Below the pieces are notes generated by a model, which had not been told where the DNA came from, did no database searches, and saw nothing but the letters and a program-made list of their open reading frames with translations. Both the position numbers and the translations under genes were made by a program. Shown here piece after piece: positions 19,923-29,820 of a DNA stretch of 64,000 nucleotides (its first letter is position 1; every line of letters begins with the position of its first letter). Source of the DNA: Xenorhabdus griffiniae (GTDB lineage Bacteria; Pseudomonadota; Gammaproteobacteria; Enterobacterales; Enterobacteriaceae); the NCBI RefSeq assembly GCF_037265215.1, contig NZ_CP147737.1, positions 4,062,001 to 4,126,000 on the forward strand, read 5' to 3'.

Positions 19923-20624
19923 ATGATAACAATGAGAACAGCAAATCAATGCGGAAAAGCCGATTATGGCTGGTTACAGGCTCGCTATACTTTTTCATTT
20001 GGTCACTATTTTGACCCAAAATTTTTGAACTATAGGACATTGCGTGTTCTTAATCAGGAAGTTTTGGCACCGAAAGCCGAGTTCCAACCCAAATCTTACC
20101 CACATGTTGATGTCCTGAATATTATCCTGCAAGGAGAAGCCCAATATCGAGACAGTGAAGGCAATAGCTTCCATGCACGCCAGGGAGATTGTTTGTTATT
20201 TTCGGCGCGTCAAGGGATCCGTTACAGTGAACACAATACCAGTGACACACGCTCATTGACACGACTGCAACTCTGGCTCAATGCCTGCCCTCAGCAAGAA
20301 GCACGGCCATTACAGCATATAACTTTGCCAAACAAACCACTGACCTTACTGGCCTCTCCTACGTCAGAAAATCACAGTATGCATCTGCGCCAACAAGTAT
20401 GGATAAGCTATCTCGTACTTAAACCTCATGACAGCCAAATTTTGGCTTTACGTGGCAAACATGCTTACCTGCAATCCATCAGTGGCAATGCAATAACTCA
20501 CGGCAACCAAAGCAGGGATGTAAAGATTAACTGTGGGGATGGTGTATTTATTCAGGAAGAGCAGGAGGTGTTGTTACAAGCGGAGACGCCATTTCGGGGC
20601 CTGCTGATTGATTTAGCTGATTGA
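19923..20624 (+). CDS. yhaK: Pirin-like bicupin YhaK
   Basis: A 233-residue two-cupin protein very close to E. coli YhaK. The N-terminal ADYGWLQARYTFSFGHYFDP and the region SYPHVDVLNIIL belong to the pirin family. A full set of metal-binding histidines is not obvious, as in E. coli YhaK, which crystallised without the usual metal site and is thought to respond to oxidative or redox stress. It is divergent from yhaJ. It ends ~55 bp before the rnpB 3' end, which lies on the other strand. Confidence 0.92.
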   Translation: MITMRTANQCGKADYGWLQARYTFSFGHYFDPKFLNYRTLRVLNQEVLAPKAEFQPKSYPHVDVLNIILQGEAQYRDSEGNSFHARQGDCLLFSARQGIRYSEHNTSDTRSLTRLQLWLNACPQQEARPLQHITLPNKPLTLLASPTSENHSMHLRQQVWISYLVLKPHDSQILALRGKHAYLQSISGNAITHGNQSRDVKINCGDGVFIQEEQEVLLQAETPFRGLLIDLAD

Positions 20625-20640
20625 TAATTTCTTATTTATA

Positions 20641-20676
20641 AAGAAAAAGCCCTATAAAGCATCTGCTCTATAGGGC
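20641..20676 (-). terminator. Intrinsic terminator of rnpB
   Basis: Read on the minus strand, an 8-bp stem (GCCCTATA/TATAGGGC) with a 12-base loop is followed by TTTTTCTT, just after the mature 3' end of the RNase P RNA. On the other strand it could also serve yhaK. Confidence 0.85.
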
Positions 20677-20680
20677 AAAA

Positions 20681-21054
<374 letters not shown>

Positions 21055-21061
21055 GGCGCGG

Positions 21062-21090
21062 ATTATAAGAGGTTTAATACCCAATGTATA
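21062..21090 (-). promoter_or_regulatory. rnpB promoter
   Basis: On the minus strand a perfect -10 (TATAAT, 21062-21067) and a -35 TATACA (21085-21090) are 17 bp apart. The -10 ends seven bases before the predicted RNA 5' end. The spacer to +1 is GC-rich (CCGCGCC), as in stringently controlled stable-RNA promoters. Confidence 0.8.
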
Positions 21091-21096
21091 GGGTTT

Positions 21097-21987
21097 TCAC
21101 GCGTCTTCTTCAATTTGTCCCAAGGCCGTGTTTTGATCGAGCGAATAACGGTACAAGGCATTTTTCTTCACACCGTGGATCTCTGCCGCCAATGCCGCCG
21201 CCTTTTTCAATGGCAGCTCTTTTTGCAACAATGCCAGTGTCCGCAAAGCTTCCTGTGGTAAGCTATCCTCGGCGGGCTTCTGATACCCTTCCACAATCAG
21301 AACCATTTCGCCACGGCGACGAGTTTCATCTTCCTTAACCCATGCCAGAAGCTCACCTGCGGGCATTCCTTGAATCGATTCCCACGTTTTGGTTAATTCC
21401 CGAGCCAACACGATATAGCGATCGGCTCCCCACACTTTCACAATATCTTCTAAACTGTCTAACAGACGATGTGTCGATTCGTAGAAAATCAGCGTACGCG
21501 GCTCTTGCGCTAATTCACGCAAGGTATCCTGACGTCCCTTACTTTTAGCCGGCAAGAAGCCTTCATAACAAAAACGATCTGAAGGCAAGCCGGCAGCAGA
21601 CAATGCTGTAATGGCCGCACAAGGACCTGGTAGTGGAACCACATTGATACCGGCTTCACGGCAACGGCGCACCAGATGATAACCCGGATCGTTAATCAAC
21701 GGTGTACCGGCATCAGATACCAATGCGATACTCGCCCCTTGTTCAAGTTTCGTAATCAATTGATCTGCTTTTTGCTGTTCATTATGATCGTGAAGTGCGA
21801 ACATGCGCGCATTAATGGCAAAATGTTGAAGCAACAAGCCAGTGTGTCGCGTATCTTCGGCAGCAATCAGATCGACATGTTTAAGAACTTCAAGAGCCCG
21901 CTGAGTAATATCCCCCAGATTTCCAATAGGGGTTGGCACAACATATAGCGTGGATGTCGTAACCACTGCTCGATTGGTTTGATTCAT
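21097..21987 (-). CDS. rsmI: 16S rRNA (cytidine1402-2'-O)-methyltransferase
   Basis: A 296-residue SAM-dependent methyltransferase of the tetrapyrrole-methylase fold. Landmarks are [15 protein letters not shown] (residues 14-28), AAEDTRHT, the [13 protein letters not shown] loop and [16 protein letters not shown]. It methylates the ribose of C1402 in the 30S decoding centre, working with RsmH. It is divergent from lpoA, the conserved rsmI/lpoA arrangement. The in-frame methionine 24 codons upstream of the chosen lpoA start would make the two genes overlap, which supports the downstream lpoA start. rnpB lies immediately downstream on the same strand with its own promoter. Confidence 0.96.
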   Translation of the reverse strand: MNQTNRAVVTTSTLYVVPTPIGNLGDITQRALEVLKHVDLIAAEDTRHTGLLLQHFAINARMFALHDHNEQQKADQLITKLEQGASIALVSDAGTPLINDPGYHLVRRCREAGINVVPLPGPCAAITALSAAGLPSDRFCYEGFLPAKSKGRQDTLRELAQEPRTLIFYESTHRLLDSLEDIVKVWGADRYIVLARELTKTWESIQGMPAGELLAWVKEDETRRRGEMVLIVEGYQKPAEDSLPQEALRTLALLQKELPLKKAAALAAEIHGVKKNALYRYSLDQNTALGQIEEDA

Positions 21988-22050
21988 TGTTTCATCCGAA
22001 TGACCGATTTAAAATTGAGCATCTATGAAAAAAACATCACTGGATACAGT

Positions 22051-23844
22051 ATGCTTCCCTCAATTTTTGTGCGTTTAAAAACTGGTTTAATTTATACAGC
22101 GTTGCTGTCAACTATCATTATTGCAGGATGTACCATGCCCGAACAGCAAGGGCAACCAACTTCTAAGCCTCAGGATAAGATCAGCGCAGAGATTAACCGC
22201 TACCAAGCTATTATTGACGCAGCACACAATCAACCATCGTTGGATGTGATCCGTGCTTACATTGCATTGGAATCTTTCGCAACAGATGAAGCTGCCCGCC
22301 AGAAAAACTTTGATGAAACCTGGCAATTACTGACGCAACTTTCCCCGCAGCAAATGAATGAATTGGTGATTAATGCCAATGAGTATACGTTGCAGGGCTG
22401 GCTTGATTTACTCAATACCTATCAGACCAATAAACAGGATCTCGATAAATTGCGTCTCGCTATTCACGATTGGCAAATCCGTTATCCAAATAACCCTGCG
22501 GCCCACAGTTTACCCACAGCTCTGCAACACATGTTGCAAGAAACTGAAAACAGCCATGCCACAATTGGGTTATTTCTGCCTTTGAGCGGCCAGGCCAAAA
22601 TATTTGGTGACGCCATTCGCCAGGGTTTCCTTGATGCTCAAAAAGGCCTGCCAAAGCCATCGTTGCCAGAATCACCATTGCCAACAAATGCTACCGATCC
22701 AAATGGTATTATTAACGCCGAAGAACCCTCTACCAACCTTGAAAATGCCAACACGGCAAATTCAGGGAATGCTGATACCACCACAATTGAATCAGAAATG
22801 GGGGCGATTAATGATATACCTACCAATGATCAAACCGTAAAAATCTATGATACCAACAGCCAGCCTCTTACCGAACTGCTGGAACAGGCTAAACAAGATG
22901 GTGTCACTCTGGTGGTTGGGCCATTACTGAAGCCCAATGTGGAACAATTAGCTCAAATTGAAACGCCACTGAATATTCTGGCGCTCAATGAACTCGATAT
23001 GCCACAAAAACGGCCGAATATTTGTTATTTCTCACTCTCTCCTGAAGATGAGGCGAAAAATGCCGCCATGCATATCTGGCAACAGCAAAAGCGCAGCCCT
23101 TTGGTGTTGATACCTCGTACTGACTTAGGCACGCGAGTTGCACAAGCCTTTGCACAAGAGTGGCAAAAACTGGGAGGTCAGACGGTATTACAACAATCTT
23201 TTGGTACGCCGGCAGAAATGAAGCAATCCATGAACCGTGGAATTGGCATTCGTTTGTCGGGTACGCCGGTTATTTCCACCAATCCGGCCACAGATCCTGT
23301 TGATGCCGTTTATATCGTTGCGACAGCAAACGAACTGACAATGATCAAGCCCATGATCGATATGGCAATCAGCTCCCGTAAAAAGCCAGCACTTTATGCC
23401 AGCTCGCGTAGTAATAAAGCCGGTTCAGGCCCTGACTTCCGCCTGGAAATGGATGACATGCAGTTTAGTGATATCCCACTGCTGACTGGTGTAAATGTGC
23501 CGTTAATGCAGCAAGCAGCCAAAAAATTCACCAATGATTATTCCCTGATGCGCCTCTATGCAATGGGCATTGATGCATGGTCACTGGCCAATCAATTTAC
23601 GCAAATGCAGCAAGAGGTGGGATTTCATCTGAGTGGTGCTTCGGGGGAACTCTCCGTGCTGGATAACTGCACTATCTTGCGTCAGTTACCCTGGATGCAA
23701 TTCAATAATGGTCGCATAATCCTTGAAAATACCAACACCACCGAAAATACCAAGAGCACGGAAGGTATCGATAATGCAGAAAATACCCATAACATAGAAA
23801 ACACCGATAGCACTGTTCAGGGAGATCATCCCGGAATTGAATAA
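22051..23844 (+). CDS. lpoA: Penicillin-binding protein activator LpoA
   Basis: A 597-residue outer-membrane lipoprotein that activates the PBP1A transpeptidase. The ATG at 22051 starts MLPSIFVRLK and gives a signal peptide with lipobox IAGC, Cys27 being lipidated; an in-frame ATG at 21979 is rejected because it would bury the signal. Domains: an N-terminal TPR-like helical region (~50-190) and a C-terminal periplasmic-binding-protein fold. Between them lies a low-complexity insert (~residues 215-270, rich in Asn, Pro, Thr and Ser), and the C-terminal ~35 residues are an Asn/Thr/Glu-rich repetitive tail. First gene of lpoA-yraN-diaA-dolP. Confidence 0.95.
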   Translation: MLPSIFVRLKTGLIYTALLSTIIIAGCTMPEQQGQPTSKPQDKISAEINRYQAIIDAAHNQPSLDVIRAYIALESFATDEAARQKNFDETWQLLTQLSPQQMNELVINANEYTLQGWLDLLNTYQTNKQDLDKLRLAIHDWQIRYPNNPAAHSLPTALQHMLQETENSHATIGLFLPLSGQAKIFGDAIRQGFLDAQKGLPKPSLPESPLPTNATDPNGIINAEEPSTNLENANTANSGNADTTTIESEMGAINDIPTNDQTVKIYDTNSQPLTELLEQAKQDGVTLVVGPLLKPNVEQLAQIETPLNILALNELDMPQKRPNICYFSLSPEDEAKNAAMHIWQQQKRSPLVLIPRTDLGTRVAQAFAQEWQKLGGQTVLQQSFGTPAEMKQSMNRGIGIRLSGTPVISTNPATDPVDAVYIVATANELTMIKPMIDMAISSRKKPALYASSRSNKAGSGPDFRLEMDDMQFSDIPLLTGVNVPLMQQAAKKFTNDYSLMRLYAMGIDAWSLANQFTQMQQEVGFHLSGASGELSVLDNCTILRQLPWMQFNNGRIILENTNTTENTKSTEGIDNAENTHNIENTDSTVQGDHPGIE

Positions 23845-23879
23845 TTTTCTGTGATTAAAGGTATCGTGGTCATTTCAGG

Positions 23880-24263
23880 ATGAAAAAACCAACAGGCAAT
23901 CACTACGCGCTGGGGCGCCATTATGAACATCAGGCTAAACTGTTTTTACAAAAACAAGGGCTTGTCTTTATTGCTGAGAATGTAAAAATTCGCGGCGGGG
24001 AAATCGATCTGATAATGCGTGACGGGCATATCTGGGTTTTCGTTGAAGTTCGTTTCCGCCGACATGCACAATATGGTAGCGCCATTGCTACAATTACCCA
24101 CAGTAAGCGCAGAAAGCTTTTGTATACGGCTGCTGTCTGGCTGTCCCAACGCAATGAATGTCTGGAAACAGCATCATGCCGCTTCGATGTTTGTGCAATA
24201 ACAGGACAGAAATTTGAATGGCTGAAAAATGCCTTCACCCTGAATGAGAGTCTATTTCAATAG
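23880..24263 (+). CDS. yraN: UPF0102 nuclease-like protein YraN
   Basis: A 127-residue protein of the UPF0102 family, which has an endonuclease-like (Holliday-junction-resolvase-type) fold. Visible motifs are [17 protein letters not shown], the GGEIDLIM segment with the putative catalytic Glu and Asp, and [10 protein letters not shown]. Biological function is unestablished, although conservation beside lpoA and rsmI is high. The ATG at 23880 follows TCAGG; 35 bp separate it from lpoA, consistent with an operon. Confidence 0.92.
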   Translation: MKKPTGNHYALGRHYEHQAKLFLQKQGLVFIAENVKIRGGEIDLIMRDGHIWVFVEVRFRRHAQYGSAIATITHSKRRKLLYTAAVWLSQRNECLETASCRFDVCAITGQKFEWLKNAFTLNESLFQ

Positions 24264-24314
24264 ATTCTCAATTTTCTCGCTAAGTAAATAATTCCAATAT
24301 ACATAGGTCATAAC

Positions 24315-24905
24315 GTGCTGGATAGAATTAAAGTCTGTTTTACAGAAAGTATTCAAACTCAGATCGCAGCAGCAGAAGCATTACCCGACGCAATATCACG
24401 CGCTGCGATGATGATGGTTCAATCACTGCTGAGTGGCAATAAAATTCTTTGCTGTGGTAACGGTGGCTCGGCCGCAACAGCACAGCGTTTTACTGCCAGC
24501 ATGATCAATCGTTTTGAAACGGATCGGCCAAGTCTGCCAGCTCTGTCATTGAATACTGATAATGTAGTGATCACCGCTATCGCCAACAGTAAACAGCCTG
24601 ACGAAATTTACGCCAAACAAGTCAGGGCACTGGGGCAAGCAGGGGACGTCTTGCTTGCCATTTCTACGCATGGAAACAGTCGGGATATTATCAAAGCGGT
24701 GGAAGCTGCTGTTACACGTGATATGACGATCGTTGCGCTGACGGGTTACGATGGCGGTGAACTGGCGGGCTTACTGGGGCCTCAGGATGTTGAGATACGT
24801 ATTCCCTCACATCACAGCGTCAGAATACAAGAAGTTCATATGTTGACAATCAACTGTCTGTGCGACTTAATCGACAACACGTTATTCCCTCATCAGGATG
24901 AATAA
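24315..24905 (+). CDS. diaA: DnaA initiator-associating protein DiaA
   Basis: A 196-residue SIS-domain protein starting with GTG ([20 protein letters not shown]). The [12 protein letters not shown] loop and [11 protein letters not shown] segment are the SIS sugar-phosphate-binding motifs, conserved in DiaA although it binds DnaA rather than a sugar. In E. coli its tetramer promotes DnaA assembly at oriC and timely initiation. It is followed after 11 bp by dolP, as usual. Confidence 0.93.
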   Translation: MLDRIKVCFTESIQTQIAAAEALPDAISRAAMMMVQSLLSGNKILCCGNGGSAATAQRFTASMINRFETDRPSLPALSLNTDNVVITAIANSKQPDEIYAKQVRALGQAGDVLLAISTHGNSRDIIKAVEAAVTRDMTIVALTGYDGGELAGLLGPQDVEIRIPSHHSVRIQEVHMLTINCLCDLIDNTLFPHQDE

Positions 24906-24916
24906 GGAGCCAACTC

Positions 24917-25492
24917 ATGCGGTTATTTTCTCTATTACTGGTCTGTTTCAGTGCAATGCTATTACAAGGATGTATTGGTGCCGCCGTCGTGGGCTCCGCT
25001 GCAATTGCTACAAAAGCCGGCTCAGATCCACGAACCATTGGGCAACAAGTTGACGATACTACGCTGGAAGCTCGTGTCAGCAATGCTATCAGCAAGGATC
25101 CACAAATTAAGGCACAAGCCCGTGTGTCAGTGACTGTGTATCAAGGCAAAGTTCTTTTAACCGGACAAAGCCCCAATATGGCTCTGGCTGAGCGGGCAAA
25201 ACAGATTGCGGCAAAGGTTGAAGGCACAGACGTGGTATATAACGAAATCCGCCAGGGCAGTCCCGTGACATTGGCGACGGCCTCTGCTGATGCCTGGTTG
25301 ACGACCAAAGTACGCTCCCAAATTTTAACCAGTGATGAAGTGAGATCATCGAGCATCAAAGTGGTAACAGAAGATGGTGAAGTCTTTTTGTTTGGCATAG
25401 TCACACGGCAAGAGGGAGCTGCGGCGGCGAAAATTGCCAGCGAAACTAGCGGCGTAAAACGTGTAACCACTGCATTTACCTACCTCAACTGA
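24917..25492 (+). CDS. dolP: Outer-membrane lipoprotein DolP (two BON domains)
   Basis: A 191-residue lipoprotein, formerly YraP. The signal ends LLQGC with Cys19 as the lipidated residue, followed by a glycine/alanine-rich linker. BON domain 1 spans ~45-110 and BON domain 2 ~118-188, ending GVKRVTTAFTYLN. DolP binds anionic phospholipid at division sites and supports outer-membrane integrity and amidase regulation; in E. coli it is under sigma-E. GGAG (AAGGAGCC) precedes the ATG. It is convergent with mtgA, the two stops being about 20 bp apart. Confidence 0.94.
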   Translation: MRLFSLLLVCFSAMLLQGCIGAAVVGSAAIATKAGSDPRTIGQQVDDTTLEARVSNAISKDPQIKAQARVSVTVYQGKVLLTGQSPNMALAERAKQIAAKVEGTDVVYNEIRQGSPVTLATASADAWLTTKVRSQILTSDEVRSSSIKVVTEDGEVFLFGIVTRQEGAAAAKIASETSGVKRVTTAFTYLN

Positions 25493-25513
25493 GAACCATC
25501 AAGGCGGCGTTAG

Positions 25514-26278
25514 TCAATGCCGCCCAGCCTCACACTTTGTATTTAACGCCCATTCCAACTTATTTTGCTTTAAGTAATTCACGCCCCCCATTAACTGCAT
25601 TTGCCGCAAAATCCATTGCTGGCGTTGTAATACATACCTGGAGGGAGCATTCACTTTATAGCGATGAGGATTTGGCAATACAGCAGCAAGTAATGCAGAT
25701 TCAGTCGCTGTCAATCGGCAGGCAGGCTTGCCAAAATAATGCTGGGCTGCTTCCTCGGCACCAAAAATACCATTGCCAAACTCAGCAATATTGAGATAGA
25801 CCGTTAAAATACGTTTCTTTGACCAGAGTAATTCCAGTACGACAGTCATTCCCGCTTCTAATCCTTTTCTTAGCCAACTACGCCCTTCCCATAGAAATAA
25901 ATTTTTGGTTGTTTGCTGGGAAATTGTCGATGCTCCCCGAATTCGCTTCTCATATTTTTTGTTATATGCCATAGCAGTTTCGATAGCCTCAAAATCAAAT
26001 CCCCAATGTTTTGGGAATTTTTGATCTTCTGCTGCAATGACGGCTAACGCCATATAGGGTGAAATGTGATTCTGTTCCTTCCATGAAGAATGAGAAACAT
26101 AAGACAAATTAATTGACATTAAGGCAGCGAGTTGTTTCTCTATCATTATCATAGAAAACGGCACTGGCAAAAATGAGAAGGCAATTACAGCAACGAACCA
26201 CAAAACCGTGATCGACACGACAATTCTTTTCAGCCAGCGCCACAATATTGAAAAAGGATTTCTCATCCGATTACTCAA
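25514..26278 (-). CDS. mtgA: Monofunctional peptidoglycan glycosyltransferase
   Basis: A 254-residue GT51 enzyme with one N-terminal transmembrane helix (residues ~18-38). The catalytic Glu84 lies in IAAEDQKF, followed by [14 protein letters not shown] and [17 protein letters not shown], which carries the second acidic site. It polymerises lipid II into glycan strands without transpeptidase activity. It starts 8 bp inside the end of elbB, forming the elbB-mtgA unit seen in E. coli. A downstream methionine (residue 5) is an alternative start. Confidence 0.94.
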   Translation of the reverse strand: MSNRMRNPFSILWRWLKRIVVSITVLWFVAVIAFSFLPVPFSMIMIEKQLAALMSINLSYVSHSSWKEQNHISPYMALAVIAAEDQKFPKHWGFDFEAIETAMAYNKKYEKRIRGASTISQQTTKNLFLWEGRSWLRKGLEAGMTVVLELLWSKKRILTVYLNIAEFGNGIFGAEEAAQHYFGKPACRLTATESALLAAVLPNPHRYKVNAPSRYVLQRQQWILRQMQLMGGVNYLKQNKLEWALNTKCEAGRH

Positions 26279-26924
26279 TCATTTCCAATATTTTTCTAAC
26301 CAACTTATCAATTCCTTTTTCTGCCTGCGCCAAAGATTCTGCGAGCATATAAGCCGGCGTTGTTACAATTTTATTTTCAAAATCAACGACAATGTCATCA
26401 ACCGGACACTCAACATGTACCCCTCCCATTTTTGCTATTTGAGCCGCAGTTTCTGGATCATTACCGATAGTTACTTTTATCGGTTTGTCTAATATTTTAG
26501 GCACCATAACAGGAGCAATACATATGAATCCCATCGGCTTGCCCTGCTGGTGCATATTTTGCACTATACTTAATAGTTCTTTATTTATTTCACAATCTGA
26601 TCCTTTGAATGCGAAATTACATAAATTCTTGGCCACGCCAAAACCACCAGGAATAATTAGCGCATCCAACTCATCAATATTAACTTTAGATAAAGGCTGT
26701 ATATTTCCCCGTGTTATACGGGCAGATTCTTCCATTATGTCGCGACTCTCTTGTTTCTCTTCTCCGTTAAGGTGATTAATAACATGATGTTGTACCTCAT
26801 CAGGCGAAAAAAAAGACACTTTAGCGCCAAGACGACTTAAAGAGAGCATAGTGAGAACTAATTCGTGAATTTCACTTCCATCGTACACTCCACATCCACT
26901 TAATATAATGGCAACAGATTTCAT
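26271..26924 (-). CDS. elbB: Glyoxalase/DJ-1-like protein ElbB
   Basis: A 217-residue DJ-1/PfpI-superfamily protein, the same length as E. coli ElbB. The start is set at the ATG complementary to 26922-26924, with AGGA five bases upstream on its strand; a GTG-type start four codons earlier has no such support. Landmarks are [25 protein letters not shown] and the nucleophile-elbow region [10 protein letters not shown]. ElbB affects isoprenoid synthesis in overproducing strains and shows weak glyoxalase activity; its natural role is unclear. It is cotranscribed with mtgA. Confidence 0.93.
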   Translation of the reverse strand: MKSVAIILSGCGVYDGSEIHELVLTMLSLSRLGAKVSFFSPDEVQHHVINHLNGEEKQESRDIMEESARITRGNIQPLSKVNIDELDALIIPGGFGVAKNLCNFAFKGSDCEINKELLSIVQNMHQQGKPMGFICIAPVMVPKILDKPIKVTIGNDPETAAQIAKMGGVHVECPVDDIVVDFENKIVTTPAYMLAESLAQAEKGIDKLVRKILEMIE

Positions 26925-27026
26925 ATTCCTCTCCATTTGTAGTAGATTAATGCTTAACCCCTTAGAGGGTTAAACACCAATCTTCATCACAGATTTTAAT
27001 GAATCTTGTAACAAAAAATCTTATCT

Positions 27027-27057
27027 TTGCTATGTTGGTACTTGAGTTAGGTATAAA
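27027..27057 (+). promoter_or_regulatory. Candidate ArcZ promoter
   Basis: A -10 TATAAA at 27052-27057 is preceded by TTGCTA at 27027-27032, but the 19-bp spacing is long. It would start transcription near 27064, giving a transcript of about 105 nt. The position is reasonable; the promoter itself is weakly supported. Confidence 0.4.
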
Positions 27058-27063
27058 AGAATT

Positions 27064-27170
27064 CTTTAATTACTCGCATCGAAAATAAACCTTAGATAAG
27101 CGGGTAAACAGATTTCCCTGGTGTTGGCGCAGTATTAGCGCACCCCAACTTCGGTTGGGGTTATTTTTTT
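27064..27170 (+). ncRNA. arcZ: ArcZ small regulatory RNA
   Basis: The locus between elbB and arcB, on the strand opposite arcB, is the known place of ArcZ. The hallmark stretch ATTTCCCTGGTGTTGGCGC (27112-27130) and the following CAGTATTAGCGCACCCC agree almost perfectly with the processed 3' part of E. coli ArcZ, and a terminator hairpin with T7 follows. In E. coli it is an Hfq-bound RNA, repressed by ArcA, that activates rpoS translation, represses flhDC and other targets, and destabilises arcB mRNA. Its terminator T run covers the arcB stop codon. The 5' end is an estimate; the upstream part has diverged. Confidence 0.9.
27143..27170 (+). terminator. ArcZ terminator
   Basis: A 7-bp stem (CCCCAAC/GTTGGGG) closed by a TTCG-type tetraloop and followed by TTATTTTTTT. 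The T-run complement contains the arcB TAA codon. Confidence 0.93.
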
Positions 27171-29503
27171 GTAACGCTTGATAACCAATTTCTTAATATT
27201 TCTATATCTTGTTTCCACTCCAACTTTAACTCGTCCACCCATTCCTGAACATTATCCCACCATGCAGGTAAATCCGGTGACTGAATCTGCTGAGCCAATT
27301 GCTGCAAATGGCGTAAACCGACTGAACCCGCCGCACCTTTGATTTTATGCGCCTCTTCTGTAATGCCTTTTTGATCTTTGGCGGTCATATTGGAGTCCAG
27401 CAAAGCAAGATAATTTGGCATCATGGTTTCAAAAATAACCAGGTTGTCTGTGATCATTTTTGGTCCAACCAATTCGATATATTGATTAAGCATCTCCGTA
27501 TCCAGCCGTTTTTCATCCTGACTGACAAGATCAACGTCCACTAAAGCAGTGTCCGATTCAGAGCCTTTACCCCAATATTTTTCTATCACGGCAGTCAACG
27601 CCTTGACAGATAATGGCTTATTGAGCACATCATCCATGCCCGCATCTAGGTATTCTTTTTTATCCTTTAATACATTAGCTGTCAGCGCGATCAAAGGCGG
27701 CAAGGAGTGGGAGGAGTAACGCTGGTGCAATTGACGGGCAATATCTAACCCCGTCATATCCGGTAATTGGATATCCAGTAACACTAAGTCATATTCATCA
27801 GGATCAAACATTGCCAATGCATCACGGCCATTCATGGCAACATCCACACTGTTTCCCAACTTCTCCAGAACAGAACGGGCTACAATGACGTTCAATTCAA
27901 TATCTTCTACCAGTAAGATATTAAGCACCGGCAATGGCAGAGTCTCTTGTTCAGCCTTACCTGCCGGGTGTTCAGCAATGGCTGGCGCGACGACAGACAA
28001 GGTAAAGCAAGAACCTTTGCCCAATGTACTTTTCACCACAATGTCCCCTCCCATACTTAGGGCAAGACGCTTCGAAACAGCAAGACCAATCCCCGTTCCG
28101 GTGGCAGGACGCCCACCAGCGCTGTCTTTCACCTGATAATACATGGCAAAGATTTTTTCCAACTCGTCGGGAGGAATACCAATACCGGAATCCGTCACTT
28201 CGAAGAATAGGCGTTCCTCTTCTTCTTCACGCCAGATACGAACCTTAATTTCACCTTCAGGCGTAAATTTCACAGCATTACTAATCAAGTTCCACAAAAT
28301 TTGGCGCAAACGGGTTCCATCGGTCAGCACTTTTGCAGGTAGTGGCTGCTCTGGTTCCAGAACAAATTTAATCCCCTTCGGCTGCGCTAATAGAGCTGAA
28401 ATATTTTCTAAATCTGTCATGAAACCGGTGAAATCAACTGGTTGGTTATCAAGCTGAACTTTGCGACGCTCAATTTTATCTAACTCAATAATATCATTAA
28501 AAATATTACCCAAAGTAATGGCGCTGACATGGATTGTTTCCAGGTACTTACATTGCTCCGGTGTTAAGTCGGTATCCATCAGAATGCGACTCAAGCCCAC
28601 AATGCCATTTAAAGGCGTACGAAGCTCATGGCTAATCGTAGAGATAAAAGTCGTCTTATCCCTGCTGGCGTTCTCTAATGCGTCCTGATAGCGTTTACGC
28701 TCCGTTATATCGCGCCCAAACCCCATTAATCCGTGTCGCTTACCAACGCGATCATAAAAAGGCACTTTCCTGAGTTCAAAACAGGCTTTGCGTCCATCAG
28801 GGTAAACTAACCATTGCTCATAGGTCAGGGATACATTGTGGCGAAATACTTTTTCATCGGTTTCCATCACCTTGCTGGCAATTTCTTTATCGTAAACATC
28901 TGTCGGCGTCAGGCCGATGAGCTGTTTTTCGCTTTTGCCCGTCAGCAATTCCATTGCTCGATTACAACCGGAAAATTCATTATCTTCATTGCGGTAATAA
29001 ACCAGATCTGGGGAAGCATCCAGAAATGAACGCAATAGTACCGATTGCTGCTCAAGCTCAATCTGGGTTTTTTCACGCTGCTCCATTTCCAATTTGAGTT
29101 TATCCAACAGAACCAAATGGGCTTTTTCCGCCTTCTCCCTGTCGCTAATCTCTTGGTTTAATTGGTCAATGTTTTCTTTGAGTTGCAGGTTTAATTTCGC
29201 ATCACGCTGGCGCATTTCTTCAAGTTTTGCGACCAGGCTTGATAAACGCTGGCGAGATTCTTCAAGCTGTTCTACTACGATGGAGAGAAAATAAACCGCC
29301 CAGGGGGTAATTAACAAACCAAAAAAAATGGAGCGAATTAAATCAATACCCCGTACTTCTCCATGCAGGACAAATGTCACTGCCATCTGCATCGCCATCG
29401 CAAGAATAACTAAAGCTGATGCAAGTAATATAGAAAAACGCACCAGCCCCAGCTTCATCATCAAATCGACATAATATTGGGCAAGCCCTCGAATCAGCTT
29501 CAT
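27161..29503 (-). CDS. arcB: Aerobic respiration control sensor kinase ArcB
   Basis: A 780-residue tripartite hybrid kinase. Domains in order: two transmembrane helices (~23-45, ~57-77), coiled-coil linker, PAS (~155-270), histidine kinase with His292 in STISHELRTPLNG and the ATPase G boxes, receiver with Asp577 in LVLLDIQLPD, and Hpt with His719 in EEAHKIKGAAGS. The redox-active cysteines of E. coli ArcB are both present (Cys180 and Cys241). It senses the quinone pool and phosphorylates ArcA. The stop codon overlaps the ArcZ terminator on the opposite strand. Confidence 0.97.
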   Translation of the reverse strand: MKLIRGLAQYYVDLMMKLGLVRFSILLASALVILAMAMQMAVTFVLHGEVRGIDLIRSIFFGLLITPWAVYFLSIVVEQLEESRQRLSSLVAKLEEMRQRDAKLNLQLKENIDQLNQEISDREKAEKAHLVLLDKLKLEMEQREKTQIELEQQSVLLRSFLDASPDLVYYRNEDNEFSGCNRAMELLTGKSEKQLIGLTPTDVYDKEIASKVMETDEKVFRHNVSLTYEQWLVYPDGRKACFELRKVPFYDRVGKRHGLMGFGRDITERKRYQDALENASRDKTTFISTISHELRTPLNGIVGLSRILMDTDLTPEQCKYLETIHVSAITLGNIFNDIIELDKIERRKVQLDNQPVDFTGFMTDLENISALLAQPKGIKFVLEPEQPLPAKVLTDGTRLRQILWNLISNAVKFTPEGEIKVRIWREEEEERLFFEVTDSGIGIPPDELEKIFAMYYQVKDSAGGRPATGTGIGLAVSKRLALSMGGDIVVKSTLGKGSCFTLSVVAPAIAEHPAGKAEQETLPLPVLNILLVEDIELNVIVARSVLEKLGNSVDVAMNGRDALAMFDPDEYDLVLLDIQLPDMTGLDIARQLHQRYSSHSLPPLIALTANVLKDKKEYLDAGMDDVLNKPLSVKALTAVIEKYWGKGSESDTALVDVDLVSQDEKRLDTEMLNQYIELVGPKMITDNLVIFETMMPNYLALLDSNMTAKDQKGITEEAHKIKGAAGSVGLRHLQQLAQQIQSPDLPAWWDNVQEWVDELKLEWKQDIEILRNWLSSVTKK

Positions 29504-29804
29504 AACAACTCCCAGTGAAATCTTTTCCAGTAAAGTTACTAAATTGAATCATAACGTAAAAAAGTCCCAACTTCGTTACGGGATATCACCCATAACTTTT
29601 CACGAAGAATAAAAATGAAAATAATAAGAATGATTATGCAAAAAAATGTTCCCACACCTCTTTAGATTAAAAAAGCAACTAATCACTTCTTCTTACAAAT
29701 TAAAAAATACACAATATAAATCCAACTTAAATAAAAAATTAAGAATAAGATATTAATATAGAGGAATTTCAAAGCACATCACAAATAGATCATGCGGTGA
29801 TTTT

Positions 29805-29820
29805 AGTGATATAACTCACA
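29805..29820. promoter_or_regulatory. CRP-like operator upstream of gltB
   Basis: AGTGA-TATAAC-TCACA differs from the CRP core TGTGA-N6-TCACA at one base, and flanking bases (GTGAT, TCACAT) fit as well. It is ~350 bp upstream of gltB and ~300 bp upstream of arcB, so either gene could be the target. Confidence 0.5.

Noticed and set aside
25503..25524. GGCGGC/GCCGCC hairpin between dolP and mtgA as a terminator
   Set aside because: Only 6 bp of stem, overlaps the mtgA 3' coding end and lacks a T run, so not called.
26271..26924. Second DJ-1/PfpI gene as a functional partner of the isonitrile-hydratase-like gene
   Set aside because: This one is clearly ElbB by sequence and by its elbB-mtgA context; the two are unrelated in position.
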